64,000 nt of DNA from Lyngbya sp. HA4199-MV5 (GCA_019359375.1 JAHHHL010000014.1:1-64000); one strand, 5' to 3'; shown: positions 53,973 to 63,450, numbered from the stretch's first letter. Numbers and translations are program-made. Notes: generated by a model from the letters alone, not told the origin.

Positions 53973-55136
53973 TCAAACTCTGGCAACCTGACGCATGGCT
54001 TGAATCGTCGCGATCGCGCCTCCTGCAACCTGATCAATCTCCTGTTCCGTATTGAAGCGTCCAATCCCAAAGCGAAGGGAGGCATACGCCAATGCCTTTG
54101 CCCGTCCCAGAGCCATCAACACATGGGAAGGAGCCGTATGGGTTGAGGAGCAGGCAGACCCAGAGGAAAGTGCCACGATCGGCTGAAGACCCAGCAATAA
54201 TGCCTGCCCATCGATACCAGCCACGCTGATGTTCAGGTTCCCTGCCAGTCGTTTAGTTGGATGACCGTTGAGGTAGAGATCGGGAAGCTGGCTGAGTTGC
54301 TGCCAAAGGCGATCGCGCAACTGGGACACTCGTTTCGTTTCATCCGGCATCAGGGCGATTGCCAGCTCCACTGCTTTCGCAAACCCAACAATTTGCGGCA
54401 CGTATAAAGTGCCCGATCGCAGCCCGCGTTCATGCCCACCTCCGTGTAGCTGCGGTGCCAGTTGCACTCTAGGGTTGCGTCGTCGCACGTATAGCGCACC
54501 AATGCCTTTCGGTCCGTAAACTTTGTGAGCCGTCAGCGACATCAAATCAATCCGCATCGCGTCTACGTCGAGGGGAATTTTGCCGATCGCCTGCGCCGCA
54601 TCGGTGTGAAAAAGAATCTGATGCTCATGACAGAGGGCACCGATCGCCGCCAGCGGTTGCAACACGCCAATTTCATTATTCGCTGCCATCACCGAGACCA
54701 AAATGGTGTCTGGTCGCAGTGCCTGTTTTAACGTTTCTAAGTCTACTAAGCCATCGGTTTGCACAGGCAGAATGGTTACATCAAAACCCAGCGTTTGCAA
54801 ATAGCGGCAGGGATCGAGGACAGCGCTATGCTCGGTAGCAACGGTGATGATGTGACGACCTTTTTGAAGATTTGCCTCGACAACACCCTTGATTGCCAGA
54901 TTATTCGCTTCCGTGGCTCCGCTAGTAAAAATGATGTCTTCAGGCGTAGCGCCGATCGCCCCGGCTAAGGTTTCCCTCGCTTGCTGCACGGCTGCTGACG
55001 CTTCCCATCCATAGAGGTAACTGGCACTCGCTGCATTTCCAAAGTGCTCTGTAAAGTAGGGGAGCATCGCACCTAACACCTGTGGATCAACAGGAGTCGT
55101 CGCGTGGCAATCCAGATAAATGGGGCGCTGCACCAT
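53973..55136 (-). CDS. Cysteine desulfurase family protein (NifS/IscS type)
   Basis: A 387-residue PLP enzyme of aminotransferase class V. It removes sulfur from cysteine for Fe-S clusters or thiolated cofactors. N-terminal IYLDCHATTPVDP and HFGNAASASYLYG, the PLP-lysine region DLMSLTAHKVYGPKGIGALY, and the active-site cysteine loop SSGSACSSTHTAPSHVL are visible. Histidine in TEHSAV follows the family rule. No iscU, sufE or nif gene is adjacent. The start at MVQRPIYLD is preferred; a longer frame to 55190 lacks similarity. Confidence 0.93.
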   Translation of the reverse strand: MVQRPIYLDCHATTPVDPQVLGAMLPYFTEHFGNAASASYLYGWEASAAVQQARETLAGAIGATPEDIIFTSGATEANNLAIKGVVEANLQKGRHIITVATEHSAVLDPCRYLQTLGFDVTILPVQTDGLVDLETLKQALRPDTILVSVMAANNEIGVLQPLAAIGALCHEHQILFHTDAAQAIGKIPLDVDAMRIDLMSLTAHKVYGPKGIGALYVRRRNPRVQLAPQLHGGGHERGLRSGTLYVPQIVGFAKAVELAIALMPDETKRVSQLRDRLWQQLSQLPDLYLNGHPTKRLAGNLNISVAGIDGQALLLGLQPIVALSSGSACSSTHTAPSHVLMALGRAKALAYASLRFGIGRFNTEQEIDQVAGGAIATIQAMRQVARV

Positions 55137-55198
55137 AAAACGCACAATTAGCAAAGACATCTCCGGTGATGCTTTAAATCTTTGGTTCAACCTTCTGT

Positions 55199-55222
55199 AG
55201 GGACGTTACATGTAACGTCCCT
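55199..55222. repeat. 24 bp perfect palindrome
   Basis: AGGGACGTTACA followed at once by its reverse complement. This GGGACGTTACATGTAACGTC-type palindrome is widespread in cyanobacterial intergenic DNA. It lies between divergent genes. A regulatory role is possible but its wide occurrence argues for a REP-like repeat. Confidence 0.6.
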
Positions 55223-55446
55223 GCGAGTTTGCAACAACAAATTGGAAGCACCACCGACACCTCCATAGTCTAGCGGGTGGCAACATCACGCAGCACTGGA
55301 TGGCAGCAGTCGATCGCTGCTTGTTCATTCAGCAAGGTGTGGCGATCGCACCACGAACTAATTGACGGCGCTCCCTTAGCTTCTTAAGATTAGAATAAGA
55401 TTAAAGAGTGTAAAGAAAGATTACGCTTGTGTATCGCTATCGTTTT

Positions 55447-56322
55447 ATGGCTCAGCCAAGATTTCCTATGCTCATTCCTCATGCTTTTGTTACCGGGCGA
55501 TCGCAACAGCTTCCCTTCAGAGCGTTTGTGCGTTACACGATCGGCTTTCTCGTTGCGTTAACGCTTTGGTTGAGTCCGTTGGATGGTGTTGCGCGATCGG
55601 CCGCCTACGCCTACAACAACCCAGATCTGCTGCCAGAGGTGCAAACCCCCATCATCGATTTGGCAAAAGCGTTGACAGAAAAGCAAGAAACTGCACTGGC
55701 ACAAGATTTAGAAGACTTTGAGCAAGAAACTGGCTGGAAATTACGGGTACTCACTCAGTTTGAGCGCACACCCGGTATTGCCGTTAAAGACTACTGGGGC
55801 TTGGATGATCACAGCGTTTTACTGGTCGCTGACCCGCGCGGTGGTAACTTACTCAACTTCAGCGTAGGCGATGATTTTTACCCGCTGATGCCTCGCACGT
55901 TCTGGATTGAGCTACAAACCCGCTTTGGGAATCAGTTTTTTGTGCGTGAACACGGCGAAGACCAATCCATTTTAGAAGCACTGTCATCCATCAAAACGTG
56001 CCTGCGTCAGGGCGGATGTCAGGTCGTTCCAGGGCTACCACCAGAGCAATGGATTCTCACCCTGATTACCTCTGTTGTCGGTGGTGTAGTCTGTGGTTTT
56101 GCTGCCAAGCCCCGCAAAGAGGGACAGATCGTAGCGTGGCAGTGGGCGCTGATCTTCTCACCACTGTGGGGCATTCTCTTTATTGCCTTTGGCATTGGTC
56201 CTGTCATCACGCGCACGACTGACTGGTTGCCACTATTCCGCAACTTTGCTGGTTTTGCTGCAGGTGCCTTAGCCGCTTATTTAGTGCCGATCGCTGGTCG
56301 TGCTCCATCCTCTGAGGCTTAA
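55447..56322 (+). CDS. TPM-domain protein (Psb32-like)
   Basis: A 291-residue membrane protein with an N-terminal hydrophobic segment (YTIGFLVALTLWLSPLDGVA), a TPM domain (about 70-190; LAKALTEKQETALAQDLEDF, SVLLVADPRGGNLLNFSVGD) and two C-terminal helices (WALIFSPLWGILFIAFGIG, NFAGFAAGALAAYLVPIAG). Psb32-like proteins help protect or repair photosystem II in thylakoids; the assignment is by domain. ATG at 55447; GTG at 55429 and ATG at 55468 are alternative starts. Confidence 0.82.
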   Translation: MAQPRFPMLIPHAFVTGRSQQLPFRAFVRYTIGFLVALTLWLSPLDGVARSAAYAYNNPDLLPEVQTPIIDLAKALTEKQETALAQDLEDFEQETGWKLRVLTQFERTPGIAVKDYWGLDDHSVLLVADPRGGNLLNFSVGDDFYPLMPRTFWIELQTRFGNQFFVREHGEDQSILEALSSIKTCLRQGGCQVVPGLPPEQWILTLITSVVGGVVCGFAAKPRKEGQIVAWQWALIFSPLWGILFIAFGIGPVITRTTDWLPLFRNFAGFAAGALAAYLVPIAGRAPSSEA

Positions 56323-56486
56323 TCTAAAAGCATGATCGAGCTGAAGTACTTTCCATTTCACTGCTAAGGCTGTCAGATTGAAACAGGCACGATCGCCAGC
56401 AACCGATCGCCAGCAAATGATCGCCATTTGGCTCTAGCGCGTGTAGGCTAATTACCACGGGCAACTATTTTTCGGAAAGGGTCGCG

Positions 56487-57116
56487 ATGGAATGGCACGC
56501 AACGGATGCTCAAAGTCTGGCGATTATCGATCGTGAGATTGGCGAACACATTTTCTCACCCGCTGAGTATGAGATTGTGCGTCGTGTCGTCTATGCCACG
56601 GCAGATTTTGAGTACAAGTCTCTCATTCGCTTCTCTGATGCCGCGCTTCAGTCAGGAGCCGCTGCCTTAGCCGCACGGAGCACAATCGTGGTAGATGTGC
56701 CGATGGTGCAGGTGGGCATTACCACCAATATTCAGAATACGTTTGCCAACCCCGTCTATTGCAGCATGGAAGCGCTGACTCGTCCCCAAAAGGAGAAAAC
56801 TCGCGCTGCGTGGGGCATTGAAACGCTGGCTCGACGGTATCCCGAAGGCATTTTTGTAGTGGGTCAGGCACAAACAGCACTCACCGCGTTGGTAGATTTG
56901 ATTGAAGCAGAAGAAATTCGTCCGGCGCTAATTGTGGCAACGCCTTCAGGGTTTGTCGATGTGGAGAGTGCCAAGGAACGGTTAGCCGATTCGGTCATTC
57001 CCCATATTCGCATTGCGGGACGGAAGGGAAGTGCAGTGGTTGCTGCCGCGATCGTCAACGGCTTAGTCGATCTAGCATGGCAGGCTTACGGGCGAGAGCA
57101 GGGCGGCGTAATGTGA
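56487..57116 (+). CDS. cbiC: Precorrin-8X methylmutase (CbiC/CobH)
   Basis: A 209-residue precorrin-8X methylmutase, which moves a methyl group from C-11 to C-12 to form hydrogenobyrinic acid or its cobalt form in cobalamin synthesis. Conserved stretches are IVRRVVYATADFEYKSLIRF, ALAARSTIVVDVPMVQVGI, VGQAQTALTALVDLI and ATPSGFVDVESAKERL, followed by RIAGRKGSAVVAAAIVNGLV. An AAAGG precedes the ATG. Other B12 genes are not next to it and no cobalamin riboswitch is seen. Confidence 0.95.
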   Translation: MEWHATDAQSLAIIDREIGEHIFSPAEYEIVRRVVYATADFEYKSLIRFSDAALQSGAAALAARSTIVVDVPMVQVGITTNIQNTFANPVYCSMEALTRPQKEKTRAAWGIETLARRYPEGIFVVGQAQTALTALVDLIEAEEIRPALIVATPSGFVDVESAKERLADSVIPHIRIAGRKGSAVVAAAIVNGLVDLAWQAYGREQGGVM

Positions 57117-57165
57117 AGCTGTGGGAATGTAAGAGTTAGTGCCGTACACCATCACCAATCAACCC

Positions 57166-57942
57166 TTACCAATCAGCCGAAGGGCGACGGGACGATCGAC
57201 GCGGGCGACGACTCAGTTCGATCGCGCCACCTCGTTCTGGTGCTTCATAGCGATCTCGTGAAGGTCGATCGCGCTCTGGCTCAACTTGCTCATCCCAATG
57301 GCGTGCGTTGAGTCTTCGGCTCACGTCTACAAAGGCTTCATGCAGCAGCAAAGGGTAGTCACTCACCCAGATATTGTGGTTGGGAATGTAAATATCGGAC
57401 GTTTTGCTAATGCGACCCAGATCGCCCCGGTTGGACATCACCACCATTTCGGCAAGGTCACCAACCGCGATCGCCTGATAATTCCGTTTCAAGGGCACCT
57501 GTAATCGACTGGTGAAACCGCTTTCATCGCCCACAACCAGGTTCAACCGTCGCTCACGATTTTCCACAATGACCAGTTCACCGCGTTCGTTTACCGTTTC
57601 CTCTTTGCCGATGAGTTCTTCAGTCACGTACACATCCACAACTTCTCCCTGCCAAAACCCGCTGTAGGGAAACTTGCGGCACTCAAGATTCTTGAGGCTT
57701 GCCCATAAAACGGGTCCCCATAACCAATACAAGCCCGTAACGATGCCAAGCAAAAACCGAATAAACCCAAAGCCCTCTCCTAAAAAACCGCCTAACAGCA
57801 AAATGACTGTTACACCCACAATGGAGACCAGGAGCCGCAGCAGCAGCACCGGAAATTTTCCCCAGCAGTAAACGTATTGTGGTCCCGTAGCCACCGCAGG
57901 CACTAAGTTTTCAAAGGTCTTACGGGTGAGTGGAATGAGCAT
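57166..57942 (-). CDS. Conserved cyanobacterial membrane protein
   Basis: A 258-residue protein beginning MLIPLTRKTFENLVPAVATG, PQYVYCWGKF, with two adjacent membrane helices (LLRLLVSIVGVTVILLLGGF and FIRFLLGIVTGLYWLWGPVL). A soluble domain of beta strands follows, ending in an Arg-rich tail (RRLNARHWDEQVEPERDRPS). Homologues are common in cyanobacteria and are sometimes labelled phosphate ABC transporter permease, which I do not support from sequence. Start at MLIPL is chosen on similarity; a frame to 57969 is open. Confidence 0.78.
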   Translation of the reverse strand: MLIPLTRKTFENLVPAVATGPQYVYCWGKFPVLLLRLLVSIVGVTVILLLGGFLGEGFGFIRFLLGIVTGLYWLWGPVLWASLKNLECRKFPYSGFWQGEVVDVYVTEELIGKEETVNERGELVIVENRERRLNLVVGDESGFTSRLQVPLKRNYQAIAVGDLAEMVVMSNRGDLGRISKTSDIYIPNHNIWVSDYPLLLHEAFVDVSRRLNARHWDEQVEPERDRPSRDRYEAPERGGAIELSRRPRRSSRRPSADW

Positions 57943-58029
57943 AGGGCTGACGAATAAGCGCGATCGCAAACGAACTGCTACGAGCCTAGCACTAGACGCA
58001 TAAATTCAACCCACTGACGGACAGTCGTT

Positions 58030-58365
58030 AAGCATACTGGTAGTACTCAGTGCTACTTGCCAAACCATGCGGTTGAAAGCCCGTAGGCACAGGCAAATGG
58101 CAAGCTCTTCTCCCTACCAAAAGCGTGGATCTACGGAATGAAATGGAGGGAGAGGGATGAATGTTCATAGTAACTTGAGTACTCTATCGGATGGTTTTAG
58201 CCAGGAAAAGAACCAAAATCAATATAGATCTGAGGAACGCAGTCGGAAAAGCTAGAGGGCTATAGGGGGCAACTATGCTCGTTTAGCTTTTACGTTTAGG
58301 AACGCGTCCTTACAGGCAGACTGCCTGACCCTGGGGGCTTATTAGGGTCAGGCAATTTTTTGCTC
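58030..58365 (+). ncRNA. Structured RNA resembling HEARO / omega RNA, without an adjacent nuclease ORF
   Basis: The core GGTTGAAAGCCCGTAGGCAC followed by AGGCAAATGGCAAG closely resembles the conserved GGUUGAAAG...GCACAGGC core of HEARO RNAs (the omega RNA class of IsrB/IscB). CTTGCCA (58056-58062) pairs with TGGCAAG (58098-58104), enclosing AACC/GGTT and GCC/GGC stems. More paired segments follow, including AAGCTA/TAGCTT, and the region ends with a strong terminator at 58322-58360. No nuclease reading frame adjoins. Precise ends are uncertain. The identity is by eye; a covariance search is needed. Confidence 0.55.
58322..58360 (+). terminator. Strong intrinsic terminator
   Basis: TGCCTGACCCT and AGGGTCAGGCA form a perfect 11 bp stem with an 11-base loop, followed by ATTTTTT. 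No protein gene on the plus strand ends upstream, so it appears to end the structured RNA transcript. Confidence 0.85.
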
Positions 58366-58377
58366 ATTTTTTTCAGA

Positions 58378-58471
58378 ACTTACGCATTTTGACCAAAACC
58401 TCGGAGGTTTAAGCCAATGTTTTGATCACGATGCTTGCTGCTTGGTTCAAACCTCCGAGGTTTGCGTGAGT
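58378..58471. repeat. AACCTCCGAGGTT family element, copy C
   Basis: A 94 bp unit with ends ACTTACGCA and TGCGTGAGT (one mismatch between the inverted ends) enclosing AAACCTCGGAGGTTT and AAACCTCCGAGGTTT around a 35-base spacer. It matches the segment at 5168-5248 in inverse orientation. It starts 18 bases after the terminator stem and T-run. Confidence 0.8.
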
Positions 58472-58531
58472 CTTCGGTTCTATTGGCTGCCTGCCATGAG
58501 CGCAGGTTCTGTCAGCAGAGATTGATAGACT

Positions 58532-61500
58532 TTATTGCCCAGGCGTTGGTGCTTCAACCGGGCGAATAATGGTGGCATTGGGAGTAATTTGAGGTTTAAA
58601 GATGGCTTGCAGTGCTTCTTCTAACGTGGGTGCCATCACAATGCGATTTTCGTAGGCAACAATCACTCGTACCAGTGTTGGCAGGCTGTTTTGAGTGGCT
58701 TCTAAATAAAGAGGTTCCACATATAGCAGCGATTGTTCGATCGGAATAACCAACAAGTTTCCCTGTACGGCTCGTGACCCCTGCCGATTCCAAAGCGAAA
58801 TTTGCTGTGAAATCACAGGGTCTTGATTGATGCGCGCTTCAATTTGTTCTGGACCGTAGACCAATCGCTCTTTTGGAAAGGTATAAAGCAATAATTTGCC
58901 ATAGTGCTCACCGTCCGATCGTGCGGCTAACCAGGCAATGAGATTGGTGCGTTGCCGAGGGGTATAGGGCAACAGCAAAATAAACTCCTCAAACGGAACG
59001 GCAGGCAAACTGGTGATTAAGTAGTACGGCTCAACCGGACGCGCCTCATCGCCATACACCTCGTTGGGAATCTGCCACTGGTCTTCCCGGTTGTAGAATA
59101 CCTGCGGATCGGTCATGTGATAGATCAGCAAGCGCTCCGATTGCAGCTTGAAAAAGTCTACTGGGTAGCGAAGGTGACTTTGTAAACTGGCTGGCATTGC
59201 TGTGAGTGGCTGAAAGAGCTTGGGAAAGACCTTTGACCAGGTGGCAATCATCGGATCACTGGGGTCAGCGACGTAAAAGGCAACCGAGCCGTGGTATGCA
59301 TCAATCACCACTTTGACCGAGTTGCGAATGTAATTAATGCCTTCGCTGCCAAAATCGGCATAGGGGTAGCGATCGCTCGTTGTGTATGCATCAACCATCC
59401 AATACAGATAGTTTTGTTCCTTCTCCGTCGAGGTTTGCACCCTCGCTGCGATCAAATATGGATCGCTGTCGTACCGTAGGAACGGTGCAATGGCTCGAAT
59501 GCGATCTTTGATGTTGCGGCGAAATAAGACTTTGGTTTCAGGCAAAAAGTCCCGTGTAAACAAGATGCGCCAGTCTCGCAGGTAAAGGGCAAACAAGCCT
59601 CGTCGCCACCAGGAGCCTATGTTGATGCCGCCCTGCCCCTCATAGACGTTGTAAGCATTGTCACTTCCATTTGGGTAGTCCAGTTCTCGCGTCAGGGTAC
59701 CCGTCATCACGTAAGTATTGGCAATTTCGCCATAGTAGAGACGGGGTTGCCCAATGGGGATGCTGGCACGAATAGCAGGGCTAGCCGTGGTCAAAGCACC
59801 CGTTTCTCCTTCTGTAATGTCTTTGACAAAGTATTCTGGCAAACCACCAGGAGCAGCCGTATTGACGGGGCTGAGTGTAAAGCCATAGCCGTGCGTGTAG
59901 ATTAAATGGCGGTTGACCCAGGTTTGGGCTTCTTGAGGCACCGCGCTGTAATCCAACTCTCGTGCCGCAATGAGTACCTGACGTTCTTCGGTAGATGCAG
60001 GCGGGGTGGAAGCAACAGGCTCTGATGGTGTAACAGGCGATCGCGGCAGCACATTGGTTTGGAGGGTGTAGCGATCGAGGTCGGCGTTAGGAAAGCGGTA
60101 GTAGGGGCGGATCTGCTGCAACTGGCGATTGGTTTCTAGCAAGGGTCGTTGATCCCACAGACGAATGTTGCGAATGGTCAACGCGTTGGCTGCGAGATCT
60201 TTTTCTGTGAGTTGCCCCTGAGGGTTAAAATTGCTGGCATCAATCACGTCCAGATCAAATGCCTGCCGCGTGTAGGCGATCGTGCGCTCAATGAAGGGAC
60301 GTTCTCGCGCCAACTCGTTAGGCTGCACCACCAGATATTGCACAACTTCAGGAATCACAAGGCTAGCAATCACCAGCACACCAAACAAGCCTAAACTCAG
60401 CTTGCTCCACTGCTGATGTCGTGACTTAGGTTGCCATGACTTGGGTTGCCATGACTTAGGTTGCCAGAACACCGTTTGCCACAGAAGGTAGCCCGCGATC
60501 GCCAGGGCAAAGAGGCTCAACCCGGTATAGAACGGCAGTTGCACCATCACATCGGTATAACTCGCGCCAAAGGAAACTCCACGGGGAGAATAGAGCAATT
60601 CGTACCGTCCTAGCCAGTAACTCAACGCGATCGCCGCCATGAGTCCGCTGCCAGTGCCACAGAGGTGCCGTTGCTGGGCGGGTGAAAAACCTGAAAAACC
60701 GCCCTGGCTGAGGCTATTTCCAGAAAGTAAGTAGGTGAGCGCGATCGCAACAAACCCATAGAGAAACAGTCCAAACAGCCACAGTTCCACCAATTCCCAG
60801 AAGGGTAAGGCAAAGAGGTAAAAGGCAATATCGCGCTCAAACAAAGGGTCGGACTGGTTGAACGCTGTGGGCTGTAACGCTTGTAGGACAACAGCCCATT
60901 GCTTTGAGAACAGCCACCCCAGTAAAAGGCTCAGCAGCAGGGCGATCGCCCTTAACAAAACGTGAGGATAAAGCAGGAGGGCGATCGCCACACCCAACAT
61001 GCCACCAACCCACCAAAGATGCCCGCTCAACTGTGCGCCCACCTGCCCCAAAAACCGTAAGCTGACGCGCGTGACAACCGTGCTAGAGAGCGTTGGTCCT
61101 GTCTGCCAGTAGCTCACAGCCAGTTGCCCGTAACGTAGCAACAGCAACCCTATAACCAGACTGAGACCAATGACCAGGGGCAGCAGCCACGGCAGACTCA
61201 AGGCAGAGGTGCCTGGAAGCGGCAAAGCAGAAGAACGCGGTCGTCTGTCGCTGTAGGGCGGTAGAAAGGCTGACGGATTGCTATTGAGGGGGTGATTCTG
61301 GCTGACCGCATCCGCAGCATGAGTCGCTTTCAACCGTTGAGCAAGAGCCAGATTTCCCAACCAATAGACCGCTGTACAGACTGATACAACGACCCACAGG
61401 AGCGATCGCACCTGACATTTAAGCAGGAACACCGAACGATAATTAACTTCCTGAAACCAGAGCATTTCGGCTTGGAAACGGGATAGCAGATCAAAGAACA

Positions 61501-61552
61501 GCCACACTCCCAGGAGACCCGCAAGCAGTTGAAAGAGTCGTTTCTGGATCAC
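58532..61552 (-). CDS. UPF0182 family membrane protein
   Basis: A 1006-residue UPF0182 (COG1615) protein. About seven N-terminal membrane helices ([53 protein letters not shown] type segments) precede a large extracytoplasmic domain (residues about 400-1000) with [35 protein letters not shown] and [20 protein letters not shown]. Function unknown. WQPKS is repeated three times near residue 360, from a 15-base DNA repeat. It is an isolated gene. Confidence 0.94.
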   Translation of the reverse strand: MIQKRLFQLLAGLLGVWLFFDLLSRFQAEMLWFQEVNYRSVFLLKCQVRSLLWVVVSVCTAVYWLGNLALAQRLKATHAADAVSQNHPLNSNPSAFLPPYSDRRPRSSALPLPGTSALSLPWLLPLVIGLSLVIGLLLLRYGQLAVSYWQTGPTLSSTVVTRVSLRFLGQVGAQLSGHLWWVGGMLGVAIALLLYPHVLLRAIALLLSLLLGWLFSKQWAVVLQALQPTAFNQSDPLFERDIAFYLFALPFWELVELWLFGLFLYGFVAIALTYLLSGNSLSQGGFSGFSPAQQRHLCGTGSGLMAAIALSYWLGRYELLYSPRGVSFGASYTDVMVQLPFYTGLSLFALAIAGYLLWQTVFWQPKSWQPKSWQPKSRHQQWSKLSLGLFGVLVIASLVIPEVVQYLVVQPNELARERPFIERTIAYTRQAFDLDVIDASNFNPQGQLTEKDLAANALTIRNIRLWDQRPLLETNRQLQQIRPYYRFPNADLDRYTLQTNVLPRSPVTPSEPVASTPPASTEERQVLIAARELDYSAVPQEAQTWVNRHLIYTHGYGFTLSPVNTAAPGGLPEYFVKDITEGETGALTTASPAIRASIPIGQPRLYYGEIANTYVMTGTLTRELDYPNGSDNAYNVYEGQGGINIGSWWRRGLFALYLRDWRILFTRDFLPETKVLFRRNIKDRIRAIAPFLRYDSDPYLIAARVQTSTEKEQNYLYWMVDAYTTSDRYPYADFGSEGINYIRNSVKVVIDAYHGSVAFYVADPSDPMIATWSKVFPKLFQPLTAMPASLQSHLRYPVDFFKLQSERLLIYHMTDPQVFYNREDQWQIPNEVYGDEARPVEPYYLITSLPAVPFEEFILLLPYTPRQRTNLIAWLAARSDGEHYGKLLLYTFPKERLVYGPEQIEARINQDPVISQQISLWNRQGSRAVQGNLLVIPIEQSLLYVEPLYLEATQNSLPTLVRVIVAYENRIVMAPTLEEALQAIFKPQITPNATIIRPVEAPTPGQ

Positions 61553-61805
61553 AGGCGTTCACTAGCCAATGGGGTAGATGAGTTGCAACAAGACTCGAAG
61601 ATGGTTTCCTTCCAGGTTGATACCGCAGAAACCAGGCTGCTTAGGAAGGAGACTTAGATCAGATCGGCTTTTGTAAGATGTGTTGAGCGATCGCGGTCAC
61701 GCACCACAACCTATGCCATCAGTGCATTACGGCGTTGCCTTTAGCATAGCCGTGCCGTAGGCTTTACACACACTACGCAATCAGAATTCAATCTCTAACT
61801 GACCC

Positions 61806-62597
61806 CTAGAGGTTCAACGCTAACTGAAGCTGTGACTTTGCGTGGCTTTCGGGCAATGGTGCAGGGCTGGCACTGACGGCTGCACAGTAGCGGGCAAAGG
61901 TACAGCGATCGCATTGCCGTCCTGGTTGCGGTTCCCAACCGCGATCGTAGCGTAGCCGCACTGCCAGTTCGCTTACCATTGTTTCGACTCGCTGCTTGTG
62001 CTCTGGCGTTGCCTCAAACCGAATTTTTTCACCCGTGCGGAGAAAGAGCAAACTCAAATATTTCAAACTTTGCTGGTACGTTTGCTCTAATGCAAGGTAA
62101 TATAGACCAATCTGCACATCTATTTCGGTGGCATCCGGTAGCTTCACCTCGCGGCTCGATTTGTAGTCAATGAGTTCTAACCCATCGGAGAGAAAATCGA
62201 GGCGATCGTACCGTCCAGTAATCAAAAACTCCAAATTTTCGACCTGTAGAAACCCCTGGATTCGACCTTCCACCGCCAGCGGCTGTGTGAGGGCAACCTG
62301 GCTGGCGATGAAGCGGTAGTAGTAGTTCTCTAAAATTTCAAACCCTTCTAAGACCTGATTGGCGCTCAACTCGGTCGAATGCTGTCGCCAACAGTGATGC
62401 ACCCAGCGGAGATCTGGCAAGGGCTGCTCGTAATGCCAGTCTCGATGACATTGAGCTAGCGCCTGGTGGAGCGCAATCCCCAGCGAGGCAGACCCAAAAA
62501 ACTCATTCGTCGTGAGCTTTCGTTCATAGCGAAGGTAGTAGGCATAGGGGCAGCGGTTATACGCCTGAAGCTTCGTCGCTGAAATTTGGTAAGCCAT
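61806..62597 (-). CDS. PD-(D/E)xK nuclease family protein with Fe-S cluster site
   Basis: A 263-residue RecB/Cas4-like nuclease. The core is ITGRYDRLDFLSDGLELIDY followed by KSSREVKLP (D, E/D and K of the motif), with QIGLYYLALEQ as the Q-x3-Y element. Four cysteines, Cys16 in YNRCPYAYY plus CDRCTFARYC near the C-terminus, match the Fe-S clasp of AddB/Cas4-type nucleases. No cas gene is adjacent, so it is not part of a CRISPR locus here. Role in repair is likely. Confidence 0.9.
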   Translation of the reverse strand: MAYQISATKLQAYNRCPYAYYLRYERKLTTNEFFGSASLGIALHQALAQCHRDWHYEQPLPDLRWVHHCWRQHSTELSANQVLEGFEILENYYYRFIASQVALTQPLAVEGRIQGFLQVENLEFLITGRYDRLDFLSDGLELIDYKSSREVKLPDATEIDVQIGLYYLALEQTYQQSLKYLSLLFLRTGEKIRFEATPEHKQRVETMVSELAVRLRYDRGWEPQPGRQCDRCTFARYCAAVSASPAPLPESHAKSQLQLALNL

Positions 62598-62719
62598 ACT
62601 GTTCGGTTTGAATGAAAAGCGTTACGAAGAGATGTCATCCGTTATCTACGAGGGGCATTACTGGTTTGGGTTGTTAGAAAACTCCCCGACCCTACACCCC
62701 AATCCCTGCACCCTATTCC

Positions 62720-62956
62720 CTAGTTGTTCTGCCCGATCGGGCGCTTGAACAACGCATCCAGGTAAATCCGTGACGCTTGACGCTGGTTCTGTTTTTCGGG
62801 AAAGGAATCAGCACTGCGGTTTTGCAGCAAGAACAAGGATAGGGCAGCGGCAAAGACCCGATCTTGATCCCAGTCGGGGCGAATTTCGAGATAGTGCCTT
62901 AGCGAATCATGTAGAACTTCGGGAACTTCAACTAACAGGCTAACGGTGCTATTCAT
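62720..62956 (-). CDS. DUF2811 family protein
   Basis: A 78-residue DUF2811 protein, MNSTVSLLVEVPEVLHDSLR followed by HYLEIRPDWDQDRVFAAALS, a cyanobacterial family of unknown function. The N-terminal half is predicted alpha-beta. The start at 62956 gives the family's usual N-terminus; a frame to 62980 is also open. It lies just right of the nuclease gene on the same strand. Confidence 0.88.
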   Translation of the reverse strand: MNSTVSLLVEVPEVLHDSLRHYLEIRPDWDQDRVFAAALSLFLLQNRSADSFPEKQNQRQASRIYLDALFKRPIGQNN

Positions 62957-63356
62957 AGAATTTTGGGTTCTCCCTTGCATGGGCAGGGTGAATGGGTTTA
63001 CACCTGATCGGTCAGCATTTTTCAGTCGCTAAACTTTAAGCAGCTAAACGCAGCGCAAAGCTAGACCTTGCTGGTGCCAAACCCTCTCTCCAGTAGAGAC
63101 AGGATGGGCGTTTGCCAGCGATCGGTCAGCGCGCTTTCAAGCAGGTCGTCACATTGTGCAGTCGTCTTCCCCGTCTTGTCAATGCTGCGAAATATTACAG
63201 CTAGCTTTAGACGATCAAAAGATTCACGAGAGAATCGTAGTTTGAGTCGCTTTTTTGTTACATAACTTTATGAAGTTCGTTTGCTTCTAGCGTGTTGAAC
63301 CCGATCGTCCCCAGTTGGTCGATCGCGGCGGCAAAGCCCGATTCTTGCGTGAAGCT
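62957..63356. other. Gap between DUF2811 and the DnaA-box-like cluster
   Basis: Besides the start-less open frame at 63061-63267, no gene, RNA or repeat is recognised here. It contains GATCG sites at 63177 and 63301 region, and no HIP1 cluster. Confidence 0.3.
63061..63267 (-). pseudogene. Protein-like open frame with no usual start codon
   Basis: An open frame ends with TAG at 63061-63063 and translates to RLKLRFSRESFDRLKLAVIF, RSIDKTGKTTAQCDDLLESA and LTDRWQTPILSLLERGF. The composition looks like real protein, but there is no in-frame ATG, GTG or TTG between the upstream TAA and the body of the frame. It could be a decayed gene, one that uses an unusual start, or chance. Confidence 0.25.
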
Positions 63357-63450
63357 TGTGGAAAACAATCACAATCTTGTGGAAAACGTGTGGAGAAGGT
63401 GTGGAGAAGACGCAAAAAATTTGTGGAAACAGTGTGGATTTTGTGGGGAA
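63357..63450. other. Phased cluster of DnaA-box-like sequences; oriC or DnaA-binding candidate
   Basis: Seven motifs of the form TGTGGAAAA (reverse complement TTTTCCACA, the box type reported for cyanobacterial DnaA) begin at 63357, 63378, 63389, 63400, 63422, 63433 and 63442. Two are exact; the others differ at one to three positions (TGTGGAGAA, TGTGGAAAC, TGTGGATTT, TGTGGGGAA). All face the same way and most start-to-start distances are about 11 or 22 bases, so they share a face of the helix. A-T-rich sequence follows on the right. dnaA or dnaN is not in the window. Confidence 0.5.

Noticed and set aside
61806-62597. Cas4 call for the Fe-S nuclease
   Set aside because: No cas1, cas2 or array is present; RecB-type solitary nuclease is the safer call.
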